Below, one piece after another: positions 25,887-37,598 of a DNA stretch of 64,000 nt (position 1 is the stretch's first letter; every line of letters starts with the position of its first letter). The stretch is taken from assembly GCA_003952965.2 (NCBI GenBank), contig CM025849.1, positions 32,638,036 to 32,702,035 of the forward strand, given 5' to 3'. The position numbers and the translations under genes were made by a program. The notes under the pieces were generated by a model, which saw only the letters and a list, made by a program, of their open reading frames with translations, did no database searches and was not told where the DNA came from. This stretch comes from Morella rubra. Its lineage: Eukaryota; Streptophyta; Magnoliopsida; Fagales; Myricaceae.

Positions 25887-26039
25887 CTATCACAATAGCA
25901 TAACCAATTACTCACATTACGGATATTGTAAACTCAACTGTCCATAACGTGGACAACTCAAGAATTACACCTTGTTCATTATCAAAACTCCGTGTAATTC
26001 TTAAATGGGGCTAAGGCTACTAAATGAATGTATTAAACA

Positions 26040-27010
26040 TAACAACAAAAAATGTTCGGACGATGCACTACCGTCCAAACAAACAACAATAGCGTTTGGA
26101 CGCATATAGCAAATCGTCTGAACCCAAAACCATCATCCGGACGGACCACAATCTGTCCAGACTGTGATTGTCGAACAACACAGTTCTTTAACAAACCGAT
26201 GCCAAAATCTATCCAAAAAGAAGCCAAAATCAACCCAAATCGCAAACAATTCAACATAAAACAAATAAAATTTAACCCTAAAAGTTCGAAAAACACATGC
26301 TTTCATATCCCAAAATCCATGCTTTTCATCCTAAAACAAATAAAATTTTAAAACCCACTAACCTCAAATGCAATCCAATGTGAAATCCCAAATGAGTTGC
26401 TCCATCCACATCCTTTTCAATGAGATTGGACGCCCAAAATCAGCTCCCTCTTCTCCTCTTGCTCAAATCTCTCGGTTACTAAGTGTTTGCCCGTTTTTTA
26501 CTATATTGTCTGCGATTTCCCATCTTTTATACACACCGTTCAGACACCTACGTGTATTTGCTTTCAAGAGAATTGTTGTCGCCTAACATTTTTGAACCGT
26601 CCAAACGGGGTCCTTCCCATTCAAATGCATATTTAGAGTTCACGACACCATTTTAGTAATCCTCAAATAACAGCTTCTGGTCATAAACGAACACGTTCCG
26701 ACGGAATACCACCGTCTGAACTGCCACTTAGATTTCACGACACTGTTTTAGAAATCCCCAGACGATGGCGTCTGGTCATAAACAAACAAGTTCGGACGGG
26801 ACACCACCGTCTGAACCCCCACTTACGTTTCACAACACCATTTTAGAAATTTCCAAACGACTACGTCTGATCATAAACAACAACATTCGAACGTTAAACT
26901 ATCCATTTGGACAGTGTACAGAACCATTTGGATGTTTTTTTCTACATAATACCACACCGTTCGGGCTTATAGTAAACAATCCGAACAGTTACTAGTTCCG
27001 TCCAAACGAT
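26040..27010. repeat. CACTA repeat zone (GTTCGGAC/GTCCGAAC motifs), copy 2
   Basis: This is the same motif cluster as at 9720-10615, in the same orientation relative to its neighbours. Motifs are seen near 26053, 26071, 26143, 26538, 26695, 26791 and 26990, many with one-base decay such as CGTCTGAAC. A local triplication of a roughly 100-bp unit (cgacaccattttag...ggtcataaac) occurs at about 26640-26880. Confidence 0.6.
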
Positions 27011-27299
27011 TTTTGACAATCTGTTTTTTTTTTTTTTAAAATAACCAAAGTTAGTTAATAATATAAAAAACCTTATGTGTGTTAGATAGTAGTTTCCAAG
27101 TTTGAAGGAGTGTAATGAAATTAAAAACATAACATTAATTAACTTGTTGCATTAAGTTCTTATAAATAGAAATAATATAACTAACATAATATAAATATAT
27201 CAAATATCCTCAAAACATAACATAAACAAAATAACATCAAATAAATCCTAAATACATGTCCTCAAAACATAATAAAAAAAAAATGTCATAATAAAACTG

Positions 27300-28530
27300 A
27301 ATAAAGAAACTGCTGCTCATCATCATCATCATCACTGGTCAGCTTAGAACGTACGGACTCGACGAAGGTGCTCCTCTATCAGCACGACCCTGAGTCAGGG
27401 CAAAGAGCTCTGCACCAGTTGCCACGCCCTTCAGAACCTCCTGAACCATAGCGACCTCCTTTCTTCCACCCAGCATCCATGTCTGTGACCTTATGCTCCA
27501 AAGATGTCAGCCGACACTGATATCACTGACCATGCTATGGGTGGGCCAACTAGACCGATTGCATCTGCTCAGTCAGCTGCGTCATCATATCATCCATCTA
27601 ACTCGGTCACTGTGCCACAAGTCCCTGAGTCGAGCTTTGTCTAGGATCCTGCCCTCCATTGCCTCCTCGGGCTGCTTTTGTCATCTAACTCTAGTAGCCC
27701 GAGCGGCATTCAGCGCTCGGCATGTCTGGGCCATCGATTTAGAGAGCGTTGTCTTGTTGATCGACCCAAGTGAAACTGCCCTCGGCTCGTCAACACCCTC
27801 AGGTACCAGTATGGCGTGCATGAACTGGGTTAGAAGAACCCCGTTTGTAATGAAATCATAGCATCAATCTTCAAGGCTTCTGTAGGAATGGACTGGTAGA
27901 TGTATGATGCCATATCAACAGGTAGCCCCGTACAACTACTAGATACATGAACTCGGCCCGACCATAAGACAGCTTCATGGTGTGCTTCTTCGGGTTGATG
28001 GCAGAGCAAAGGATCAGGTGCATGATCTGCCAAAAAGGACACTGATGCCGTGTATCGTGTAACTTCCCTCCAAAGTTTTAGTATCCTCGCCCAGCATTGT
28101 CCGAAAAACCTCAGCCTTAGTAGGTTGGCTCTCCTCGCTCAGTGGCAGGTTTGGGAACGCTATCAAATCTCTCTCATAGTCCAAGAATCTCGCTAGCTCG
28201 TCTGGGGAGAATGTGATTGGAATGTTACGGACGATGACCTCCATACTAGACTCTATGAGGTACCTCACCTGTAAGATAGCACAATAGAACTCTCGCATCA
28301 TGTTCTTCGATGCATAGCAGGTCCTTTGGATGAACGGAAGCCAACCTACCTCCTCCACCACCTCGGAAGTGTTCGTTCCTAAAATGTAAGATTGTAGAAA
28401 TTCGCTAACTTGATGTCCCCCTCGACAACAATAGAGTAGACATAATGATCGCTGTATGCTGCTCCAACGTTAAAGTTGGAGGTTGCTCGTCCTCAGCTTG
28501 AACTACTGGTATGCAGACGCTTGCTTTTTT
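27300..28530 (-). pseudogene. 'Putative plant transposon protein' gene (PF20167-like), copy 2, broken
   Basis: The longest minus-strand frame (28361-28014, 115 codons) contains VEEVGWLPFIQRTCYASKNM, MREFYCAILQVRYL, VIVRNIPITFSPDELARFLD, YERDLIAFPNLPLSEESQPT and GSYTIHGISVLF. After a frameshift the series goes on with GLPVDMASYIYQSIPTEALK (about 27940-27880) and a degraded C-terminal part. It is the better preserved of the two copies and gives the clearest match to the PF20167 family. No biochemical function is known to me. Frameshifts preclude a complete product. The acidic DEDD-like tail of the family is represented by catcatcatcatcatca near 27318. Confidence 0.65.
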
Positions 28531-28549
28531 TTTTTTTAGACTCTGCACA

Positions 28550-29340
28550 AAAAGCATTCGAACGGTTAAAATAGGGTTCGCACGGTCGGACAGCCATCCA
28601 AACAGTATGAAGGAACATCTTAACAACATTAGATAGCCGTCTGAAAGGAAAACAAGGAAGAAAACTATTTAAATTTAATATAAAAACTATCTGGATTGCT
28701 TTCACACAGTGTTCGGACGAAACATCAAAACGACAACGTATCCCTTTGGGATACTACACATTGTCCGAACGACTTTGGCTAGCGCCTGAAGAGAAAAAAG
28801 GTACTAGCAAGACGACAACGTATCCCCGTGAGAATACTACCTGAACAACATTCGATAGCCATCCGAACGGAGAACAACGAAGAAAACTATTCCATGCTGC
28901 TGCGATAAGGGCGTCCGGACAGATATGGAAACCGTCAGAACGTCGTAAGATTTATTTAGCATTACTTGTGTTGTTAAATTCACTCAATTTGATTTACTTC
29001 ACTAAACTTAATTTATTTAAATGATTTAATTTACTTCGCTCAATTTCACAATGTAATTTGGCTCAAATTTTTAACTTAATTTATTTATTTTGAATACATA
29101 AAAAAAATATATAGCTAAGCATACTTTTATATTAAATATCTGTTATAACTAATCACTCATATAATTGTAATTACAATCTGATTACACTAACCCTTACAAT
29201 CTAATTACACTAACCATTCCATTAACATAGCACTCGTACTAATCACTCATTTAATTACTCTAATTGTTCTTTTAAATTGTAATAAATTTAAACTAATGAA
29301 AAACAAAATTAATATAGAATATCAAACATAATCCAATTAC
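28550..29340. repeat. CACTA repeat zone and AT-rich stretch, copy 2
   Basis: GTCCGAACG-type motifs cluster at 28555-28950, including a repeated block with acgacaacgtatcc (28730, 28810). The AT-rich part at 28960-29340 matches 16700-17100 in the same orientation. No gene is seen. Confidence 0.55.
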
Positions 29341-29366
29341 CGAACAAAAATGCACCAAATGCTCCT

Positions 29367-29661
29367 TCATATTATCCACCTGTTTGATGAGTGTCTGAAG
29401 CTATATCGGAACGGTATGGAAGACTGGGATAACTGGGACAATTGCTCTCTCACAGATAACAGTTCCCTTTGCATAATATTCAGCTCCTCCGTCAGAGCCC
29501 AATCTATTAGAGCAAATTTGTTCTCCAAACCAATCAAGCGGCATTGGAGCTCCATGCACAATGAATGCATCGACTCCACTATTGCCCACATACTCCCCCT
29601 CTGCTCTACTAAAAATGCGTCCGCCCAAGCTAGTCGCACTGTCTGTCCCCGACATTGTTGA
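29367..29661 (-). CDS. CACTA-associated coiled-coil ORF, copy 2
   Basis: The minus-strand frame has WADAFLVEQRGSMWAIVESM, HSLCMELQCRLIGLENKFAL and LTEELNIMQRELLSVREQLS, homologous to the frame at 17181-17555. It is truncated at its C-terminal side. Leu/Met spacing suggests a coiled coil. The function is unknown. Confidence 0.4.
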
Positions 29662-29689
29662 GACTTCTCTTGGAGTGATTTATTGTCAT

Positions 29690-30707
29690 CCTAGCACAAA
29701 CCGTCCAAACATAAGCACAAACCATTCGAACGTGTTCAAGACCGTCCATACAAAAAAGTCCAAACGACCATAGACAATAGCCTGAACAGTAATTCATGAA
29801 CACAAACCAAACAGCAAAGATAAACGTAAAGAACACAACAAAATTCAAAAGTATTAAATTGAAATGCATGAAATTGAAAACCAAACTCACGAAGAAGGTC
29901 TTACCTGATGTTGTTTGAGAGATCTCAAAATAAATCTGAACAGGTAGTGAAAATGTTTGAGAGAAAAGAGTGAAAGTGTGATTTTGGCTAAGTCTGGCCA
30001 GTTTAATGTGATAAGAATGCATCCGAACGGTTAGATTCACACGTGGCCTATCAAATTCAACGTCTTTAAATATGCCCGATTCGAAAAGCTTTTAGAACTA
30101 AGTCTATCCGGACGGTTTGTCTTGGTCCAGACGCTTTTGACATCACGTGTCTGAAGTTTTGCAATGTTGAACCACATGATTCATGGAAGAAGCTTGTACC
30201 TCTGTGGACACATTTTTTAATCATCCAGACAGACTTATTTTTTCCTTTCGAACACTCATTTTGGCGTTTGAGTAGTATTAAGTGTTCATGACAATTTTTA
30301 ATTTTTCACTATATGCTGACGATTATTATTCGTTAGGTAATGTCCGTTCGGACTGTGTGAAATAAGGGTCCGGACGGTATTGTAAAAATTGTGACGATTC
30401 TAATCTTCACTCAGTTACGACGATTTAGAATTTGTCACCAAGCAAAGGGTCTGAACGGTTTGATTATGAGTCCGGACTATATTTTGTATTTTGTGACTAT
30501 TTTTATCATCACTCATTTGTGACGTGGTGCATGTTGTCTCACTAGAAATACGTCCGAACGATTTTAGGACCAGTCCGGAGGATTTTGGCGTTCCTTGATG
30601 GTTTTGGGTGACAAAATTAATGTTTTTTCATGGAAAGGCTACTTTAGGTGACAAAATTTGGTATGACACCCAAAATTTTGTCACCTTATGTTAAGTTTCT
30701 TGTAGTG
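29690..30707 (-). mobile_element. CACTA element 5' terminus (minus-strand orientation)
   Basis: The right end reads ...AAGTTTCTTGTAGTG at 30693-30707. Its reverse complement starts CACTACAAGAAACTT, the classic CACTA terminus. Inside it, GTGACAAAAT is repeated in both directions (30611-30685), and GTCCGAACG/GTCCGGACG motifs crowd 29700-30600 (for example 30008, 30109, 30343, 30370, 30470, 30552, 30571), as expected of TNPA-binding sub-terminal repeats. The bases after 30707 (aaa) could be a 3-bp target duplication. The matching opposite end was not found in the window. Confidence 0.8.
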
Positions 30708-30710
30708 AAA

Positions 30711-31010
30711 GTAACTTTTCGAGACGGGAAGGCTTCTGTCCCAAAATCAAATTATCATTCGAACCCTTTTGAACGGACAATTTAGGATTATGTTTGAACG
30801 ACTTTGGATTGAAATATAAATTCATTCGATAAGACAAATTAATGTTCGAACCACTATAAAAATTTTACGTTTGATATTTCGGATACTGTTCGAACAATTT
30901 AAAATAGAACGTCTGTAACCATTCTTAATGAGTTACAAAGTTCGAACATTTTCTGATGTTCCAACGGATATTGTTAAATCTGTTCAATATACCGATCGTT
31001 GAACAAAAAA
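30711..31010. repeat. Second short-motif zone (GTTCGAAC type)
   Basis: Motifs such as TTCGAAC and GTTCGAAC recur near 30756, 30853, 30890 and 30940. They differ from the GTCCGAACG family to the left, and similar motifs reappear at 32090-32860. The two zones bracket the hairpin at 31586-32085, so all three may belong to one non-autonomous element whose ends I could not fix. Confidence 0.4.
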
Positions 31011-31585
31011 GTAGTTTTTCAAACATGTTATGAATAGAAACCAGAAATGTTGAATAGGGTTCGAGCCTTGGGGAGGCACGTTGTGCTTCGAATGCTAAAA
31101 CTGGCGTTGAAAGGATTTTTTATTAAAAGATATTATAATTAACTAAATTTACAATAAATTAATTAATCACAATATTCAAAAAAACAAAAATATATTATGC
31201 AATAAAAAATAATCTATCTTGGTTGTCGCATGCATCCAACTCCGCGTGCATCCGTGTCTGCATGCATCCAACTCTACGTGCATTGTCTGCCTGTGTCCAA
31301 CTCTACGTGCATCCTTGTCTTCCTAAATCAGAACTTATAATCAGTATAACGCTTAAATAATTGACAAAACTATTCATTAAAAAAAGTCAATTGAATGAAA
31401 AATATATATAACTTACCTATACATCTACTCAATGTCATTTTCAGTGAAGGTAATCCAATATCAGTGTAGAAAAAGCTAAGGCCCCAGATAGGGTTGATGC
31501 AGGTGAAGGATTATATCTAACATGTTTATACCGATCGTATGTATTATGATCTATCGAACACGTTCAAAATATTTTTTTTATTTAT
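31011..31585. other. AT-rich stretch without recognisable gene
   Basis: I see no coding sequence here. A small tandem repeat with gcatccaactc.acgtgcat units lies at about 31230-31320. The rest is AT-rich. Confidence 0.4.
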
Positions 31586-32085
31586 TAGTAAAATTAGAAG
31601 TTTTATATTATGCAGGACATATCAAACTTTGAGGCGTTGGGCCTCAAATGGATTTGCATCCCTGTAACAATATTAACATCCACAGAAACTAATGGAGAGA
31701 ATTACAAAAACTGATACAACATTTTCCAAACCAGCTTCTTTCATTGTAGGGCCGGACTTCTGAAAACCTTTTCGTCACACATCAGACCTACAAGCAGTTA
31801 TTTGCATGTTCTAGTTTGGAAGTGAAAAAATGCTTTTAGTTTGTATGTGTGGCCAAAAGGTTTTCAGAAGTACGGCCCTACTGACTAGACTATTGCGCTA
31901 TATTTCTTTACATACAATGAAAGATGCTGCTTTGGAAAATGTTGTACTGGCTTTTGTTATTCTCTGGATTAAGTTCATGTCCATGTTAATATTATTACAG
32001 CTATGCAAATCTATTTAAGGCCTAACACCTCAAATTTAGATTTATCGTGCATAATTGCAAAACTTCTAACTTTCCTAACAAAATA
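31586..32085. repeat. Long imperfect inverted repeat (hairpin-forming)
   Basis: The left arm (31586-31795) and right arm (31831-32085) are imperfect reverse complements. The inner part pairs gtagggccg.acttctgaaa (31746) with its complement ending at 31881. The outer parts pair caatattaacatc (31670) and a stretch around ggcctcaaatgga (31638) with 31975-32045. The loop is about 35 nt, and the right arm carries an extra bulge of about 33 nt (31882-31914). It has no coding potential. Such a transcript could be processed into small RNAs. Confidence 0.75.
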
Positions 32086-33386
32086 AAAAATGTTCGAATA
32101 CGTTTGGACAACTACAGTATGCTCGAACAATATAAAAGTATCGTTCGAACGTGACTGTCATCCCTGTAAGTGACTAATTTTAGTACTTTTATTCGAACAA
32201 ACACCTTTACATTGCTCAAATGATGTGGAAAAACCACGAGAATCACTGTACTTAAAACTCCCAATAAATCCCAAAAACATTTTTTACTCCTAAAACATGC
32301 ATTCAACACCCTAAACAAGTATGAAACTAACCATAAGCATTTAAACATCAATTTCGTCACAAATTCAAACCACAGCAACCAAAAATCTATACCTAAAAAA
32401 CTAAGAAATTCATTGATTAAGTTCATAAATCTTACCTCCAAAACACAAAGAAGCTCCATTTGAGTATTTTCCTACAACAATAAGACAAAAACACGTAAGA
32501 TTTTTCTATAAGAAGAAACTTTTGGTGAATTTTTGGTGTTTCGAGAGTGTGGGAGAAATGAGGTCTCACGATCGATTCTGTGGTATTTGAGTTCATGGTG
32601 TCCATTTGAACAATATTGGTTACGTTAGAATGGTATGCAAAAAAGAGGCCGTAAAAAATCGCACTTAGAAGATCGTTCGAACGCATTTTTCACACTCTTG
32701 AATGATTCTTTTGTTTCTCAATGACGTCATTAGTTTTCAACTAACGTTCTAACGGTTATTGAAAACCAGTTCGAACATTTTTTAGAAAACGAAACAGGGT
32801 CATTTCATTCTTTTTAAAGATAGAACGTACTTTATATGTTCGAACGGTTTTGGGAATAACTTAAATAATATGTAATTAAATTACAAGCATAATTTTATTA
32901 ACTATAGACGTATTAGAAGATTTTAAATCCTGTTTTGGCTACTTCCTGACAAAAAGGGGGAGTAGTTTTGGTTGGTCTGTTGTTGGTGGTCAGGGTTTGG
33001 CTGCTATCTTCGGATGGGTTTTGTTCGCTACTGAATGGATTTGATTGGTTGTGTTACTATTTTTGTTTTCTTTTAATGAAATGTAGTTGCTTTATGGTCT
33101 ATGTTTTGAGCAATATGATTTTTGTTAAGTGACAGTTTAAAAACTCTTTGATGGTTCTTTGAAGTTTTGAAACAATGTCTTTCTGTATTGAAGTTTTTAA
33201 AACTCTAGAGAGTATGGTTTTTAAAACTTTAGTTGATGTTTTGAAACTAGAGCATTACTAGTTTTAGTGTTTTTATTTGCCTCTGAGTTTAATTAGCATT
33301 CTATAGAATTTCTAATATGAGTTTGCTTGTCGTTGATTGTTTCTTGTTACAATGTCATATAAGCTGTGGTTTGAGAAAGAGGGAGA
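32086..33386. other. GTTCGAAC-rich zone then AT/T-rich stretch, no gene
   Basis: GTTCGAAC/CGTTCGAACG motifs are seen near 32155, 32670, 32780 and 32840. Beyond 32880 there is T-rich DNA with a purine run (aaaaagggggagta near 32949), as found near polypurine tracts of copia elements. Another purine run (gagaaagagggaga, 33373-33386) sits directly before a TG. No protein is recognised. Confidence 0.35.
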
Positions 33387-34700
33387 TGTGACAAGACCCC
33401 AGCTGATGACATAGGAGAGACGACCCAAGCCATGGCCCATCCAGTAGCACATTGGAATGCCTCATGGCATTGCTAGTGCATGTGAGTGCCCGAATAGGCC
33501 ACACGCCCCAGCTTCGCCAAGGAAAGACCTATGATGAGATGATGTGAGCTGACTTAGGAGAAGTCAAGGTTCACTTTGACAGCACCATCACATGGCCTCC
33601 AGCCATGGCTGTGCCAGAAGAAGTGCATGGGGAGATTGTCTCAAAAGGTTCCCGTGACGAAATGATGAAGATCGTAGCACCACTACACGACCATCAGACA
33701 TGGCGGAGCACATGGAGGAGCAAGCTCAAAAGAATCAGCAAGTCACAAGGAATAATTTGGTGTCACCATCCCACAAGGCAGTGGAGCGATTGCAGCATCC
33801 ACCCCCGAAGGCAATCAAATACTGTATAGGGGGACCCATCCCTATACAGACGAATCTCCCAATTAATGGGAAGATATCTTTATTGCATTGTAGTCAAAAC
33901 ATTACCATGTTGGTTTGAGTTAATTAAGAAATAATTTTGGTCCTATTTTGGGAAGATTGATCCTTGATTGATATTAGGAGATTTGTGCTTCGGTGGAAAT
34001 TAGGGTTACTTGATGCAGACCGGGATCTGTAAGACTTGGCAAAATCCGAAAAAGATTGAACCAAGGGGAGATGGTAGTCCCGGGATGTCACTCAACTAGG
34101 GGTAGCGGAACCCACTCAACCACTAATTGCAGATGCCAATCGATGCAACCAAGCTACTCGCTTGATTGGTAGGAGGATGCACTCAACTCCAAAGCAAGAG
34201 AGAGTTGCGAGAATTGTATTTTTGAATCCAAAAGTTCTAGCCTTTTATTTTGGATATTCATTCTTATATAGAGTTCATTACATCAAGATCAAACTAGAAA
34301 AGACAAGTCAATAAATTCTAGACAATTCCAACAAATAAATAAATAAATGAACTTTGAAATTTGCTGTTTGTTGCCAGTCCTGACGATTGGCATAACAACT
34401 TGCCTTCGAGTTTGAGTTCAGATCTTTCCATAGCAACTGATCCGAATTCTTAAGCTCTTAACTTGAAATCCATTCATCTTTGGAACTCAGTTTCTCCGGC
34501 CAACAAGCCAAGTACTGTTTATAAGTGCCACGTCAAGTCGTGATAGAATGCACATCCAGAACATCAACGGACTCTCGTGGAGAGTTAGAGAGGCTGCCTT
34601 TGAAATTCTTTGGGTCTGTAGCGATCTGCTTCTCATCTCAATAACAAGGATAAGACTAAATTACTCTGCAAGTCCCTAGGGTCTGACCTATTCCCAGATT
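33387..34700. mobile_element. LTR-like sequence of unknown retroelement
   Basis: It follows a polypurine-like run (33373-33386) and starts TGTGACAAGACCCC, as a 3' LTR would. Read on the minus strand, 34200-34300 has a TATA-like CTATATAAG (about 34267) and a long untranslated stretch. The right part ends where the tandem array begins (34701). No target duplication was found. It may be two LTR pieces of different elements joined; this assignment is uncertain. Confidence 0.35.
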
Positions 34701-36910
34701 TGACGCCGAAATAAGATAGCGATTATCCTGTAGGCTAGGGCAGTCGGTATGTTACAAGGAAAGACACCGAATTCTTCCCAAAAATCTCAAAGAGAATTCT
34801 CAAAATTCAAATTATTCAATTGTGTCCAAAACAAACCCACCAGCCGGGCTAAAATAGCTAAGAATCGCATCCCTAATGGGATGTTACCAAAAATAAATAG
34901 GCCCCAAAATTTGGTCCAAATCGGATTCAAAAATAATTCCCAAAACGAAAAAGGAAAGAAAACCAGCCAAAAATAGAATTTTGAGAGGGAAAACAGAATT
35001 TTTAGGGCCCAAAATGAGGCGTACTGAAGTGTAACTGGTAACCACAACGTGTGCGCCGAAAAGAGCTTTCCGAATTGGGGTCATGGGTGCAAATCGGATA
35101 TCCGTAGCCAAAGTTATGACCAAAAAATCGACACGTGCTCGAAATTGCCCCAATTAGGTTAGATTCCGATTTTCTTGCCATCCTTGCGCCGATCTACCCG
35201 CTCAAGGTAATTCAACGATGTCAATATGGAATCTGACAGCTCAGCGTCGTCTGACTCAGCACCCCCTGCATCAATCACCCCGGGTAGGAAAGAACTCGTC
35301 CTCGAGTTCACAGCAGCATCAACAGAATCCGCAAAAAAGGGGCTCAGGTGTTGCACATTAAAGACATCAGAAGTCTTCAATCGGTATGTCGCAACAAGAC
35401 AGCGATTCTCCTGTAGGCTAGGGCAATCGGTATGTCGCAAGGAAAGACACCGAATTCTTCCCAAAAATCTCAAAGAGAATTCTCAAAATTCAAATTATAC
35501 AATTGTGTCCAAAACAAACCCACAAGCCGGGCTAAAATAGCTAAGAATCGCATCCCAAATGGGATGTTACCAAAAATAAATAGGCGGCAAAAATCTGGTC
35601 CAAATCGATTCAAAAATAATTCCCAAAACGAAAAAGGAAAGAAAACCAACTAAAAATAGAATTTTGAAAGGGAAAACAGCATTTTTAGGACTCGAAACGA
35701 GGTGTACCGAATCATAGTTCGGGGGCCACGACGTGCGGGCTGAAAAGAGCTTTTTGAATTGGGGTCATGGGCACGAATCGGATATCTTAGCCAAAGTTAT
35801 GACCAAAAAATTGACACGTGCTCGAAGATTGCCCCAATTAGGTTAGATTCCGATTTTCTTGCCATCCTTGCGCCGATCTACCCGCTCAAGGTAATTCAAC
35901 GCCATCAATGTGGATTCTGATAGCTCAGCGTCGTCTGACTCAGCTCCCCCTGCATCGGTCACCCCGGGTAGGAAAGAACTCGTCCTCGAGTTCATAGCAG
36001 CATCAATAGAATCCTCAAAATAAGGGCTCAGGTGTTGCACATTAAAGATATCAGAAGTCTTTAAGTGAGGAGGAAGACGCAACCTGTAGGCATTGTCATT
36101 GATCTTCTGCAGTATCTCGCAGGGTCCAATCTTCAACTTGGCACTGATACAAATTGACGTCGAAACAAGATAGCGATTATCCTGTAGGCTAGGGCAGTCG
36201 GTATGTTGCAAGGAAAAGACACCAAATTCTTCCCAAAAATCTCAAAGAGAATTCTCAAAATTCAAATTATTCAATTGTGTCCAAAACAAACCCACAAGCC
36301 GGGCTAAAATAGCTAAGAATTGCATCCCTAATGGGATGTTACCAAAAATAAATAGGTGGCAAAAATCTGGCCCAAACCCAATTCAAAAATAATTCCCAAA
36401 ACGAAAAAAGAAAGAAAACAAACCGACAATAGAATTTTGAGTGGGAAAACAGCATTTCTAGGGCACAAAACTATGCACACCAAAGTGTAGCTGGACGGCC
36501 ACGACGTGCGTGCTGAGCAGAGCTTTCCGAATTGGGGTCATGGGCCGAATCGGATATTCGTAGCCAAAGTTATGACCAAAAAACCGACACGTGCTCGAAA
36601 ACTGCCCCAATTAGGTTAGATTTCGATTTTCTTGCCATCCTTGCGCCGATCTACCCGCTCAAGGTAATTCAACGCCATCAATGTGGAATTTGACAGCTCA
36701 GCGTCGTCTGACTTAGCTCCGCCTGGATCAGTCACCCCGGGTAGGAAAGAACTCGTCCTCGAGTTCACAGCAGCATCAACAGAATCCGCAAAATAAGGGC
36801 TCAGGTGCTCACATTAAAGACATCAGAAGTCTTCAAGTGAGGAGGAAGATGCAACCTGTAGGCGTTGTCATTGATCTTCTGCAGTATCTCACAAGGTCCA
36901 ATCTTGAACT

Positions 36911-36926
36911 TGGCTCTGATACCAAT
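36911..36926 (-). other. Primer-binding site (initiator tRNA-Met type) in an array monomer
   Basis: The plus strand reads GGCTCTGATACCAA, whose reverse complement TTGGTATCAGAGCC is the common plant PBS next to an LTR end. Equivalent sites occur near 39003, 40603 and 42140. Diverged forms are at 36142, 39773 and 41373. In every monomer the PBS is followed at once (minus strand) by integrase C-terminal codons instead of gag. Confidence 0.75.
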
Positions 36927-37598
36927 TGACGCCGAAACAAGATAGCGATTATCCTGTAGGCTAGGGCAGTTGGTATGTTGCAAGGAAAGACACTGAATTC
37001 TTCGCAAAAATCTCATAGAGAATTGTCAAAATTCAAAATTTTCAATTCTGTCCAAAACAAACCCACAAGCCGGGCTAAAATAGCTAAGAATCGCATCCCC
37101 AATGGGTTGTTACCAAAAATAAATAGGCGGCAAAAATCTGGACCAAATCAGATTCAAAAATAATTCCCAAAACGAAAAAGGAAAGAAAACCAACCAAAAT
37201 AGAATTTTGAGAGGGAAAACAACAATTTTATGGCTGGAAACGAGGCATACCGAAGCGTAGGTGGGTGGTCACGATGTGCACGCCGAAAAGAGCTTTCCGA
37301 ATGTTTGTCATGGGCGCGAATCGGATATCCGTAGCCAAAGTTATTACCAAAAAACCGACACGTGCTCGAAGACTACCCCAATTAGGTTAGATTCCGATTT
37401 TCCCGCCATCCTTGTGCCGATCTATTCGCTCAAGGTAATTCAACGCCATCAATGTGGAGTCTGACAGCCCAATGTCGTCTGACTCAGCTCCCCGTGCATC
37501 GGTGACCCCGGGAAGGAAAGAACTCGTGGTCGAGTTCATAGCAGCATCAACAGAATCCCTAAAATAAGGGCTCAGGTGTTGCACATTAAAGACATCAG

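Noticed and set aside
33605..33918. Plus-strand frames MAVPEEVHGEIV and the overlapping one
   Set aside because: They lie in LTR-like sequence, overlap each other, and match nothing I recognise.
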